From Ypsolopha sequella (lineage: Eukaryota; Arthropoda; Insecta; Lepidoptera; Ypsolophidae), in NCBI GenBank assembly GCA_934047225.1, contig OW203989.1, positions 11,011,977 to 11,075,976 on the forward strand: 64,000 nt of DNA, read 5' to 3'. Numbering within the stretch: position 1 is the first letter of the stretch; the number at the start of each line of letters is the position of its first letter. The position numbers and the translations under genes were made by a program. Below the pieces are notes generated by a model. It worked only from the letters and a program-made list of their open reading frames with translations. It ran no database searches and was not told where the DNA came from. Below, in pieces: positions 53,220-63,964 of this stretch.

Positions 53220-53830
53220 TATTTAATTTAATTTGTTTTAGGTAATTTATTTATTTTTACTTAGTTTAGATCTAAATTATTTTTACTTAAAAGTTTGTAT
53301 TCAATCTTATTAAAATAGAAATAATAAAATAACATGAACACATAGTGCTCAGTAATTTATTAATCAAAAATAATACTTTTCATTTCCAACACATTTCTGC
53401 AAGAAAAGGTACCAGAACCTTTTCTACTTGCCGAATTCTAGAAATGAATGGTCCAAGGGACATTATTAGTGCTATTTAGGTAGACAGTGATAAATGACTA
53501 ACCTATTCTCGCTTTTCAGAACTAGCTAGATGCTGCCATCAATCTTCGTTAACAAATAGACTTCATTTAAATAACTACCAGGAAGTTAAGTTTTGCAAAG
53601 AATGTATCAACCCGCTGTTTTCGCATTCTATCATCGCAAATTGCTAATGCGCTGGGACTTTGTCTAAATAATTTTCAATGACGTTTGTTTAAAAAGGGTC
53701 AGAAAAAATGTAATAAAAACATTTACTGAAAGATAGATGACACTAATTTGGTTTGCCTATAAAGCTAGCATTGCAGTTTATATTTTTCCTATATTTTATT
53801 TTTATTTTATTTGGGACTATATAGGGTTAA
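53220..53830. other. No recognised gene
   Basis: AT-rich. Close to its end, 'tttgcctataaagctagcat' is a stray unit of the 42-bp tandem repeat at 54088-54290. Confidence 0.5.
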
Positions 53831-53835
53831 ATAAT

Positions 53836-54063
53836 ATTAGTTGGCGAAACTCAAAACATAGGTAGTACTAGTTTATATGAACAACTGTTTGTATGGGAGC
53901 TAAGCGAAATTCGTAACTATTTTTTCCACTTCCTCCCATACAAATTGCACCGATCAGCTGACTGGTGAAAAGGTGAAAACAAATTTTAAGAATTTTGCAC
54001 AATCAAGCAAAAGTTGTTCATATGGTCATGTTCTACATATGTTTCAAATTTCGCCAACTAATT
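53836..54063. mobile_element. MITE with about 50-bp inverted ends
   Basis: 'attagttggcgaaactcaaa' on the left resembles the mirrored right end 'attagttggcgaaatttgaa', and both arms hold 'atgaacaact'. It splits a stray unit (about 53750) from the main 42-bp array. Confidence 0.6.
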
Positions 54064-54087
54064 TAATTTAGCCTTGTATAAAGGTAG

Positions 54088-54290
54088 CATTATCATCCAG
54101 TGCATTTTATAGTTTGCCTATAAAGTCAGCATTATCATCCAGTGCATTTTATAGTTTGCCTATAAAGTCAGCATTATCATCCAGTGCATTTTATAGTTTG
54201 CCTATAAAGCTAGCATTATCATCCGGTGCATTTTATAGTTTGCCTAAGAAGCTAGCATTATCATCCAGTGCAGTTTACATTTTCCTATTA
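54088..54290. repeat. 42-bp tandem repeat, nearly five copies
   Basis: The unit is 'gcattatcatccagtgcatt' + 'ttatagtttgcctataaagt' + ca. The 42-bp length keeps one frame open (54114-54416, 100 codons, repeating SALSSSAFYSLPIK). The frame has no other support and is probably an effect of the repeat. Confidence 0.85.
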
Positions 54291-54686
54291 AGCAGTGTCA
54301 CTAGCGAATTATTATTATGTCTTGCTTTATCAGTGCTTTTGACAAATAACTCTGAAAAACGCAAAAGAATAGAAATGTTTTATTCAAAGAAATGTTATCC
54401 CGTGTCCGGTACGTGATCTAACTGAGAATAACCGATGAATAATACAATTTCATTTTCCATTTGAGAGAAATATTTGGAACACGTTATTTTCAATCCAAAT
54501 AAAAATTGTTTTGTTTGTCAGTCCTCTCTTTACTTTACATTCGTCTCTCAAAACACGTTTCCCTTTTATTTTATGTTACGTCCCACAACATGCCGTGAAA
54601 TCAAACCATTACCTACATTATTCTAGAGTATGAGCGTGTCCACAGAATAAGTGTATTAAATTTCTGTAGGCTACAAAAAATGTATT

Positions 54687-55065
54687 AAGAGGCTATGCGA
54701 ATTTTATTTTTGTCACTCCAAGCGAAAACACGCTCAGTGCGAGAGGGGCAGATTCAGGACGAAAGGGAAAAATGTTAGTTTTATAATTTTTATAAAAAAA
54801 CTAAAACAGCTAGCAAAATTTAAAATATCAGATATCTAGATATTGTTGAAGCACACTTAATAAAATATGTTTGAGTTCTGTATATGGTGCGTTAAACGAG
54901 GAGAAAAAGTGTGTTTGAAGACCTCATTTCAACAATTATTTCTATCGAGGAAAATTTATCCAAACATGTTTTCCAATTTCAAAACCCTAGCTTTTTAGTC
55001 AAAATGCATATATCAGAAATTTATTAAAATTTTCCGTGTATTCCATGAAATACACAAAAAAGAAG
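54687..55065 (+). repeat. dispersed repeat W, copy 2
   Basis: 'ttttatttttgtcactccaa', 'gacctcatttcaacaattat', 'ccaaacatgttttccaattt' match 38270-38590 in the same orientation. Confidence 0.75.
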
Positions 55066-55133
55066 CACCTCTATTTTTTTACATAACACCCTAAATTAAT
55101 TTTTTTTACAGGATTCAGTATATATGTCAACAA

Positions 55134-55290
55134 TTATTCCAAGTAGTCACTATCCCTCTCGATGCATCTAGTGTGACGAGAGATCAATTTTTTGATGTCT
55201 TGTTTATAGAACTTCACGCCACCTTTTTTGTCCACTTCCTGTCGACCCAATCTGACGGCGCCAGGTCGCGGGAATGCAGGGGTGGGTTAA
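55134..55290 (-). pseudogene. mariner transposase C-terminal relic (inverted)
   Basis: On the minus strand NPPLHSRDLAPSDW reads into the third catalytic aspartate region of mariner transposases (usual HPPYSPDLAPSDW). After an internal deletion a shifted frame gives VKFYKQDIKKLISRHTRCIE then DSDYLE and stop at 55134-55136, the typical mariner C terminus. A terminus-like TACAGGATT lies at 55107-55115, just beyond the stop. Only about 50 codons remain. Confidence 0.6.
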
Positions 55291-55448
55291 AACATCCCAT
55301 CTAAACGAGTCGAGAAGTTGCTTCCTGACACTGGCCAGTTTTGATTTATTTTGAAAATATTTGAAAGTAAAAATACGAACGTTTTAACATAAAAATTTCA
55401 CAGCACATTTTTTACGAGCTAAATTGAACTATCGTGTCTTATTGAAAA

Positions 55449-56689
55449 ATGGATCTGTGTCGGGAACATTTTTGCTCGATGATTTTTTACGATATCAAAT
55501 TTCGCCTAAAGCCAGATGAATAGATGAATAGACTTCAAATGGCAATTATGGATAAAAGCTCTTTTAAAGCAACCGTGTACCGCTGGTATAACGAATTTAA
55601 GGGCGGTCGACCAACTTTGACGGATGAAGAAAGAAGTGGTCGCCCTTTGACAGCCTTTGACGGCTGTTACAGATGGAAACGTGCTGGCACTGCAAAATTT
55701 AATTCAAGAGAATAGACGAATTACATTTGAAGAGATTCAGCACATATTGCAGATTGGATCAGGGAGTATTCACGAGATTCTACACGAGCACCTTCGCGTG
55801 AGGAGGACAATTTTGCGCTGTGTGCCGTAAAACCTCACCGCTGCTCAGAAGCAGGCCCGCGTGGAATGGTGCAGTGACATGATTGCTAAATTTGAAGCAG
55901 GCTCGTCTCGTATTTACGACATTATTACAGGTGATGAATCTTGGATTTATCAATACGATCCACAAACGAAGCTCCAGACAGTTGGCCTGTTTGAAAACGA
56001 ACCAACACCTACCAAAGTGAAGCGATCGAGAAGCGCAGGGAAGATTTTGATTGCTAGTTTGTTCAATTTGACGGGGTATTTGCTGTCAATTCCTTTACAA
56101 AATCAAAGTACCATTAATGTTGAAAGTTATACTACCAAATGCTTGCCAGAATTTTTCACTGATGTGTGCAACAAGCGACCGAATACGAGGCTCCGCAGGC
56201 TACTGCTTCACCATGACAACGCGCCATGCAGCGCACTCAGCGCTCAAGACGAGGGACTTTCTGAACAGCACACTGGTTAAACTTTTGAGTTACCCTCCTT
56301 ACAGCCCTGATTTAGCACCGTGTGACTGCTTTTTATTCCCTAAAATAAAAAATCTACTCAAAGCAAAGGTACAGTTTTCATCGCCTGAAGATGCACCAAC
56401 AGCAGCGTTCGAGAAGGCCGTAGAAGAGATGCCTGAGGTGGACTGAAAAAAGTGTTTCGAAAATTGGTTTAGACGCATGAAACTTTGTTTAAATGCTGGT
56501 GGAAAGTACTGGAGAGTTCTTCGAAAAGATTTAATAATAAAACTATACACTGTAAAACATTTTTTTTTTACTTTCGCATCATTTTCTGAGTATCTCAAGT
56601 ATTTGTCGCTCCGCGGAAGATACGAAAAAAATTCATATAAAATATTTCAACTTCCAACATTTTTAGGTGCATTTTTTATTATTTCGTAA
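55449..56689 (+). pseudogene. mariner (Tc1/mariner) transposase, multiply broken
   Basis: The start MDLCREHFCSMIFYDIKF is the N terminus of an irritans-like mariner. A TAG interrupts at 55521. The frame reopens with KATVYRWYNEFKGGRPTL and DEERSGRP, shifts near 55665 at a small duplication, stops at a TAA near 55828, then runs as ARVEWCSDMIAKFE with catalytic TGDESWIY (D codon 55933) and HHDNAP (D codon 56215). Another shift near 56225 leads to YPPYSPDLAPCDCF (D codon 56324). A TGA follows EEMPEVD at about 56444, then FENWFRRMKLCLNAGG. The DD34D order is intact but spread over shifted frames, so no transposase can be made. A mirror TACAGGATT end (AATCCTGTA, 56711-56719) closes the right side. 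The true 5' terminus is not seen; an inverted mariner piece abuts instead. Confidence 0.8.
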
Positions 56690-56724
56690 CAAACTCACTT
56701 TTGAGACAAAAATCCTGTATATAA

Positions 56725-56870
56725 ATAAATAAACTGACTGGCTGACTGACTGATCTATTAACGCTTGAACCAAACCGCTGGACCTAGAAACATGAAAATT
56801 TCATGTTTAGTATGCACTCTAGGTTCATTGTATGACATTCGTTAAGGTGGGTCATCCCGCTCAGCTTTAG
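56725..56870 (+). repeat. retroelement tail with (GACT)n
   Basis: 'ctgactggctgactgactga' and 'aaaccgctggacctagaaac' atgaaaat parallels the tail at 120-490. Confidence 0.5.
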
Positions 56871-57364
56871 GTGTTTGTGACGTCCTGATGGCTTTTATCT
56901 CCTTTGGCTTTGATGATTTTACCCAGGGAAAAACTGTTTTCCATGGAACGGAAACTGTTAAAGAAACTGTTATAGAAAAGTGTATAAACTTAGTCTTCTT
57001 TGAACGACGTCTTCTGTATTTCTCTCTTTTTTATTTCCAGTATAGATAAAAATTATACAACTTGCTAAACTTTGCGCAATAACGAGGCAATATTCATAAT
57101 ATCCTGACAGCTATTATGATGGTGATTAATCAAAAATTTTGCTTTTTGGGCTGAATTGAGATGTAGTTAGATGTTATTAGATAATACTTATGAAAAAAAA
57201 AATTACGAAATTAAGCTGTTGACTAAACATTCAGTTTTTATATTTTGTATTAATCTTAAGGGGCTATACCGTGAAAATTGACACTTTTTGAAGTTATTTT
57301 TCTGCTTTTTAATGAAGTTCCAAGTAAAAAAATTAGTATAACAATTTTGGGACCTTTTACTAGA

Positions 57365-57545
57365 TTTTTAACCGACTTCAAAAAGGAGGCGGTTCTCAAT
57401 TCGACTGTATGTTTTTTTTTTTTTTTTTTGGCGTTGTTACTCCATAACTCCGTCATTTCTGAACCGATTTGAACAATTCTTTTTTTGTTTAAAAAAGTGT
57501 ACTTCCAGGTAGGTCCCATTTTAGGTTTGGTCATGATCTGATGAA
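57365..57545 (+). repeat. ACCGACTTCAAAAAGGAGG dispersed repeat
   Basis: 'accgacttcaaaaaggaggc' ggttctcaattcgac, a long T run, and 'ctccgtcatttctgaaccga' tttgaac are very common in lepidopteran DNA. It borders the tandem array downstream. Confidence 0.65.
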
Positions 57546-57659
57546 GGTCTTCAGAGATAGGCAGTGGAACTCCTCAGAAAATGACAGCATACCTCTCGAA
57601 ATTGAAGTAATCGCTTTGTACCTGGGTGCTGATTACAAGGTATTACTTGAAAATCATCA

Positions 57660-58025
57660 TTCTTTCACCTGGCTTTCGATCCTGGCTTCATCACCATATT
57701 CACCATAGAACTCCTCAACGGATCAGAGCACATAACTCGAGATTGCGGCAATCACTGCGTTAGGGTGCTAATTCAAGGGTATTACTTGGAGATTACCAGA
57801 ATACCCACCTGACCTTCGATCCTGGCTTCATCACCATAGAACTCCTCAACGGATGACAGCACATAACTTTGGATTGCGGGAATCAGTTTGTGTTATGGTG
57901 CTCATTGCAGGGCATTGCTTGAAAATTGCCAGTGTACCCACCTGACCTTCGATCTTGGCTTCATCACCGTAGAACTCTTTAACGAATGACAGCACATAAC
58001 TCGAGATTGATAGCAGGAAGCTACT
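57660..58025. repeat. about 133-140-bp tandem repeat, nearly three copies
   Basis: 'ttcgatcctggcttcatcac' begins at 57675, 57815 and 57948. Each is followed by 'agaactcctcaacgga'-type and 'gcacataact' words. The first unit has an 11-bp internal duplication (TTCACCAT). Confidence 0.75.
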
Positions 58026-58132
58026 CAAACATAGCTACTTATACTCACTTGAACTTCGTTTCATATTAAAACCACGTTTGCAAGAACTACCCATATTTCA
58101 CAATTTAACCCAGCAACACTAAAAAATGTGAA

Positions 58133-58492
58133 ATAAAATGAACTTTTAACAAAAAAATAGCAACCGACTTCAATAGTAACAGCAGTCATTCACTAAAAAG
58201 TTAATAATAATTCTATAAAGACCGATGGTACCGAAGCAACACTTTTGCCGACTTCTTTCTTCCTGAAACATTATGTTATCTAGAAGTCGGCGTATTTCCT
58301 ACGATATAGCAACATAAAAACCAATATAAGAACGCCGACTTCTAGATAACATAACGTTTCAGGAAGAAAGAAGTCGGCAAAAGTGTTGCTTCGGTACCAT
58401 CGGTCTTTATAGAATTATTATTAACTTTTTAGTGAATGACTGCTGTTACTATTGAAGTCGGTTGCTATTTTTTTGTTAAAAGTTCATTTTAT
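58133..58492. repeat. 161-bp-arm palindrome, one mismatch
   Basis: Arms are 58133-58293 and 58332-58492 with a 38-bp centre. The only difference I found is ACATTATG versus the mirrored ACGTTATG. The arm contains 'ccgacttcaatagtaac', so it is related to the ACCGACTTCAA repeat class. Confidence 0.8.
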
Positions 58493-58499
58493 GGTCTAT

Positions 58500-59835
58500 C
58501 AGAAACGCGATAGGAAGAATTTCATTTGATAGAAATAATTATTGAAATCAGGTCTAAATTATTAATTAGGATAGCATACAGACTTGAAAAATATTTATTT
58601 AGATGGGTTTTAACTACACCTAAATTACTGGTTATGGAATTTTTTGTAGCTATTTTAGTTAATTTTGCATTAATTTAAAACCGACTTTTTGACAATTTTC
58701 CCCGAATCCGTCCCTTTCGCACTGCGGGTCTTTCTGCCTGGAGTAACGTGGACCTTTGCTAGCACGGTATATCACCTTGAGAAAAAGCCAGGTGTAAAGG
58801 GGCCTCTTAAGAAAGGATTTTAGGATAATCTTACGTGATCGGGAGAAACGGGATTCAAGCGAAAAGGCCGGGAGGCGTCCGCTAGTTGAATGTATAAAAT
58901 TAAGCTAAGCTTCCACACTCAAAATAAAGGGATCAAGTTAATCGAAAACGGATATATGTAGTTAGGTCATTAGTGTCCGAGCTAAGCCTTCGAACGACAT
59001 GGGTCTGATAACACGCCGCCGCGCCGCCACCGCGTTTACTTATCCGTCTTCAGTGTCGAATTAGCAGAAAAAGGTAGCGATGTTTTTGCAGATTCTTAAA
59101 AGTTTACGAAGGAACTTTGGAGAGGTTAATTTGCGTGAGAGAACAGAGTAAATACAGCAAATACGCATAACATTGACTAAACAAAAGATATTAATATTAT
59201 TCTAATTTTAAATTGGTAATATATTATATTGAAGTTTTATCGAAACGCAACAGAAACAAAGAAATATCCAGCTAACTATTACGATTACCTTCTTAACAGA
59301 GCGAAATTTATTCATTAAATTTTCCAAGAAACTCTTCTTTTTCCATAAACAAAATCTGTTTGAAGATGCTCGTATGTCCGAGTAATGGAGGTTGAACAAA
59401 TCGGTTGAGGTTGTTAATGGCCTCTTCTTTTTTCCACCAATATTTATAATTTGGCAACCTTTTCGATGAATAGCTTTCCTAATAGACACATTTTAAAATA
59501 AGCGTACATATACTTTATTAAATGAAAAAGCGTGTTCATCATTTTCTTAGATATTAATTTTTTTTCTTGAACGCATCCTTTGCGCATCAAGTTTGATAAG
59601 GATCCGACCATATAATGTACTCTTTGATCCGACCATTCAATTCAATTCAATCTAATATGATAACGGCACTTCCTGTTAATACTAAAATGATAGAATCAGC
59701 TTATAAGCACTAAAAAGTGATATAAAATGATATTCCTAAATTGATATATTTATTCCAAAAAGCTGAAAAATTTGCTTATTGAAGTTTAAAAAGCCATCGC
59801 CTAAAAATCTTAGATTGCTAAATATTATTTCAATG
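58500..59835. other. No recognised gene
   Basis: A short GC-rich word block lies at 59,010-59,040 (cgccgccgcgccgccaccgcg), and 58,690-58,880 is more complex than its neighbours. Neither holds a frame I recognise. Confidence 0.5.
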
Positions 59836-59837
59836 CA

Positions 59838-60212
59838 TGTGCTCGTAAAGGCCCACTTTTTATGCATCAAAACCGAACAGAAAGTCGATTATTTTGCCCT
59901 AGGGCTTTATTATTATTATTTTTTTTAATTTATTTACAATGGTTGGCTAACCTGCAGCCTTTCCTATGAACCATAGACGTTATACTTTTTCTTCCACTGT
60001 TTAACGGCTCTGGATACAGTCCCTTTGAGCCAATTTCACAAGATTATATTTGTTTTCATTTCCTCACACTATGCATTGAAAAATGTAGTATGATACACGG
60101 GCGTAAAAGCAATAAATTACTCGGTTACGTTTAAAACACTCGCAATTTATTCCTATATTATTTAGTCCTCGTAATTTATTCCTTTGCGCCCTTGTAGCAT
60201 AAACTACTATTA
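59838..60212 (+). repeat. dispersed repeat family R1, copy 4
   Basis: 'gtgctcgtaaaggcccactt' to 'tagcataaactact'. It contains the 'cagaaagtcgattattttgc' and 'gtatgatacacgggcgtaa' blocks and an extra 'aatttattcctatattattt' duplication near the end. Confidence 0.75.
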
Positions 60213-60416
60213 ATAGAAATACCGTGACTTTCACGTTGACCCATTTTCATGGACGCCGCCGACAGGATAATTGTCAGGGGGGTGCATCTATCTACCTATA
60301 AATTATATGATATAATTCTTATTTTTCTTCCTTCTTATTATTGAAACAAAAAATATATAATAGGTTTGGGCATTTACGCCACGACAGATCTTCTTCTTCT
60401 TCTAAAGCCATATCCT

Positions 60417-60560
60417 AACGGATGTCGGCGATCATTTTGCCAAATAAATTTCTATTCTGTGCCAGTCTCTTGAGTGTGGCCGGGTCCTTTGTTCCGGTCC
60501 ATGTCTTTATGCTTTCATACCAGGATGTCCTTGGTCTCTTTTGCCTTCCTCTCTCTCTTC
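60417..60560 (-). pseudogene. LINE polyprotein C-terminal relic
   Basis: The minus strand reads RQKRPRTSWYESIKTWTG, then LKRLAQNRNLFGKMIADIR and a stop. The (G/K)RPR.SW...I..W......L...A..R..F...IADIR layout is the end of many non-LTR polyproteins (reverse transcriptase-bearing ORF2). About 45 codons survive. Distinct in sequence from the relics at 49.6 and 52.8 kb, so a third LINE family is represented. Confidence 0.65.
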
Positions 60561-60564
60561 CTGC

Positions 60565-61490
60565 CTCTTTTGCCTTCAAATAGGTCACATACTTTAAAAA
60601 ATATATTTAAAAAAATGTTTTCGGGTCCTTTTTTCTAAGACAGAGGGTTACAAGTGCACCCCCTTGCACCCCGCTCCCGGCACCCATGATCATTTTGTTT
60701 ATTGGGGTTTGGTGTGATATGTGAGGTTTACAACTTTTTTTACTACAGCACGCACCATTATATTACCAAGACACAACACACTGTCACTTTCACTGTTTGC
60801 CGTAAATGACGTTGAAAACAACTTCCACTCCAAAATAATTCATGATACTTCCTACAAAATAAATAGTTACACACAACAAAGATACACAAGAACAAAGTCG
60901 CATAGTAGTGAATATTCCAGTTTGTTTGCAGTAAATGACTTCATTACCTACAGGAAGGGGCTTCGTGAAACAAATGACACCATTATGTCTCACCTGCCCA
61001 GTTTCTGTACCCAGTTTTGGAACGACAATATGTTATTGTATTGGTTTTTATCTAGACTTTTGTAGTCCAAGCCCAAGCGTTTTTAACATTATCTTTTATT
61101 AATGTTAGCTAGCGACTCGATTAACGCAGTTTAATATTATAGGATGCATGTCAAAATAGAAAATTGTATTAAAAACAAATTCTCTACAATTTTCACACGT
61201 GGCTCGAACCCTAGAGGATTACCCATAAGGACGACTATGCCCGGGCCTAGGGCGGCTAGATATTAGGGGCGATTAATTTACACCCGTGGCCGGTGGCAGC
61301 GCTGCGCGGCGCACCGGTAACGAGAGTGCTATTTAGCTATGAACAGTTCGGAGAAGAGAGCGGCTGGTACTTAATAGCCTGGGGCGGCTAAAATGGCTAA
61401 TCCGCCTCTGTTGAACCCGTATCTTTGACTATCCTCGAGCATAGATAAATAAAGATTTATCTATGCCTCGAGCCAGCAACTAAGTACAGC
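60565..61490. other. Unassigned region with one 114-codon frame
   Basis: The frame 60721-61065 begins at GTG and contains SLSLFAVND and, 50 residues on, SSLFAVND, an internal near-repeat. I recognise no family. 61,210-61,420 is a GC-rich stretch (gcccgggcctagggcggc, cggtggcagcgctgcgcgg) without a clear frame. Confidence 0.4.
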
Positions 61491-61494
61491 GGGT

Positions 61495-61650
61495 CTACCG
61501 CGTAATTCTCATTTTCATCAACATCAACTTGAGATTGAAATTTGACGTGCGTGCGACGACGCCCGCCTAACATGCCATCTCTTTTGCACGCGTTGAATTT
61601 CGCATGCATTTGCTTGAAGTTGATACAAATGAGAATTACGCGGTAGATAT
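61495..61650. repeat. inverted-repeat element with TACCGCGTAATTCTCATTT ends
   Basis: 'ctaccgcgtaattctcattt' on the left is mirrored by 'aaatgagaattacgcggtag' on the right. The arms continue imperfectly through 'catcaac' and 'gcatg'. Likely MITE. Confidence 0.6.
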
Positions 61651-61832
61651 ATATATTTAAAAAACACATTTAGAGATATATTTTGAACTTTATTGTTCGG
61701 CATCAGTCTTGTTAATAATTATGCATATTTTTTATTTAAAAAAAAAATTCGTATACTTAATTATTTACAAGACTGATGCCGAACAATAAAGTTCGAAATA
61801 TATCTCCAAATGTGTTTTTTAAATATATATAA
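61645..61832. repeat. hairpin with about 85-bp arms
   Basis: 'actttattgttcggcatcag' tcttgt on the left mirrors 'acaagactgatgccgaacaa' taaagt on the right. Outer arms are 'atatatatttaaaaaacaca' and its mirror. It shares a boundary with the preceding element. Confidence 0.7.
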
Positions 61833-61839
61833 ATATAAA

Positions 61840-62750
61840 TGATAATAAAAAATATAGTAAATATATATAAAACCTAAATATATACGAATATTATGATCTT
61901 TAGTATTGTAAGATATTTCTGAAAGTCTCAACTCTTTTGTCGATGAAGTCGACAAACCCGCTTGTTCCTTTGCCGAACTTGGACCCTTTTTTCAAATTTA
62001 TCTGTTTGGTAGGATTTAGATAAAGAAACCATTTTAAGCGGCTGCTTCGGGCAACAGCTTAAAATGAGCTAAATGGCCCTTATCTTTCTTTGTCTCTTTT
62101 TCGTTATCCCACACACTTTGTTCAACTGAACGAATGCCTCTATTACCCTGACTTACAGACAATTTGTTTACAATGAATAGAGCTTTACTCGTATCTGTGA
62201 AATGTCTGTGTTCCAGTTAAAAATGGTTGGGGTTTTATGCGGGCATGTAGAAATTTTAATTGCATATTTTGTGAAGCTTAAATTGCGAGTATGCGCAAAC
62301 ATAATTCACAAAGTATTTTTAGGAAACTGCCAAATTTATTATCAAGGTCGTGTGATAATTTAATTATTAATATTTTGAGCTAAACTCTGAACAAACAATT
62401 TACTCCGACATTGTTTTTAATATATTTAAGGTACATTATACGTTACTGTACATAAGATAACAAAAACACGAGCTTTTCAGTAAAGGATACCCCGATGTGT
62501 GCCACTTATGGCAGACTAGCTTTCTACACGAACTTCGCAAGTTTTTATAGATAAACCGGTCCAAAAAATGTAGCGGTCTAGGGTAGTGATACAAAAAAAA
62601 ACGTTTTTTTTTTTTGGTATTTCACGCATCATGCAAAATCTACTGAACTGGTTTTGATGCGGTTACCACTGTACGATTCTTAGTACCATTCCAAGTTTTC
62701 GATTTAGATTTTTCCCGTAGTGTTTGTTTTGACTTTTACATCGTTCTTGT
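61840..62750. other. AT-rich DNA, no recognised gene
   Basis: No repeat or coding match found. Confidence 0.5.
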
Positions 62751-62759
62751 TGAGTTTTT

Positions 62760-62865
62760 AGAGTTATGTCGTACCTTAAAGTTACCGTCCGCCCGTCCGT
62801 CCGTAGGTCACATCACAGCCTCATAACTTTAGCACCGTTAAAAATAAAGACGTGAAAATTTGGTT
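62760..62865 (+). repeat. fragment of the GGTTCCGTA repeat
   Basis: 'cacagcctcataactttagc' accgttaaa is the second block of the repeat at 14340-15131. Confidence 0.6.
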
Positions 62866-62869
62866 TCAA

Positions 62870-63390
62870 AGGCGTCATGATTGGCTAAAAATGATGTATG
62901 ATGTAATTTCGAGCCAATCACGACATTAGAAAGCGATAGCGATAGATGTTGTAGTTACCCAATACAATAAGGCCCCTGACCCCTTGGGACACAGAGGTAA
63001 ACTATAGAGGACACAGAGATTCTGCTGTTCCTTTCATAAATAAAAATGAACACATTGTTCCTTTCATAATAAAATATTAATCTAAATCAAGTCACGTGGC
63101 ACGATAAAACGTGATCCGAGGTCGAATGGAAGCAACTACACAGAAATAATTTATTGTTATGATACGCACGCTTAGTATACACAAAATTAACTTTCCTACT
63201 GTTTCACATATAAATGAAAACTTGCTAAAAGTGTGTATATGATAGATATTATGATAACATAATATCTGAAATATAATATCTGAAATATCTAATATCTGAA
63301 ATAATATCTAATTTTGAACTAACTAAATAAAATGACAAAAAAAAACTCTTTTCACAATCAGAGTCAGTCAGGTTAAACGTATGTGAGACT
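62870..63390. other. AT-rich DNA with AATATCTGAAAT short tandem
   Basis: AATATCTGAAAT-like units repeat between about 63255 and 63312. No genes. Confidence 0.5.
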
Positions 63391-63394
63391 TTGT

Positions 63395-63625
63395 ATGATA
63401 TAGCCAAATTCATGCTGGAGACTGTGTAAGTGGTCAGGACCAAGTTTCAATTACCCTTGTAAAGATAATTTTTTATTTGTGTCCCTTGCCCCTGCACTTG
63501 TAGGGGCAACCCCTAGTCAATTAGTATAAGAAGCCTAAATTTTATTAAAATTTCATTTGAATTTTGTTCTGCGTTTTTCACAGAAAGGGTCATGAACCTT
63601 GGTTGCCAAGTCATCTTATATACCG
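63395..63625. repeat. palindromic repeat T, copy 2
   Basis: 'tggtcaggaccaagtttcaa' and, mirrored, 'ccaaggttcatgaccctttc' match the copy at 33660-33900. The centre is longer, with a GC-rich 'cttgcccctgcacttgtagg'. Confidence 0.55.
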
Positions 63626-63765
63626 TGTAATTATTATGTACTCAGAAAATTTAATTACGTGCTCTACAGATTACCTATATATTGAACCACTTCCAAAGTA
63701 AAATATACGAAACAACGCTAAAAAAAAAAACTTCCCCGTAGAAAATTTTAATGACCCCAGCACCC

Positions 63766-63919
63766 GTAGCAAAGTGTTTAATCGCGCGCGACGCGACTTA
63801 ATTGAATCACAAGTGTGATGATCGTGACATACTGTTTAATAGCAAAAACATCGTGTCACATTACTCGCACTTGTGATTCAACTAAGTCGCGTCGAGCGCG
63901 ATTAAATACTGCTACGGTT
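63766..63919. mobile_element. 154-bp MITE with about 50-bp inverted ends
   Basis: 'gtttaatcgcgcgcgacgcg' acttaattgaatcacaagtg mirrors 'cacttgtgattcaactaagt' cgcgtcgagcgcgatta. Outer words cgtagca/tgctacg also match. Confidence 0.65.
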
Positions 63920-63964
63920 ACTGATACCTATTCGTCATTTTCTATTGGGAAGTAATTTTTTACT

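Noticed and set aside
54114..54416. A 100-residue secreted repeat protein
   Set aside because: The 42-bp period keeps the frame open; there is no start context, signal peptide or splice support.
57360..58500. A single large composite transposon from the ACCGACTTCAA repeat to the palindrome
   Set aside because: No shared terminal repeats or target duplication link the three parts; they are listed separately.
60721..61065. A 114-residue host protein
   Set aside because: It starts at GTG, has no recognisable domain, and the internal SLFAVND repeat suggests duplicated non-coding DNA.
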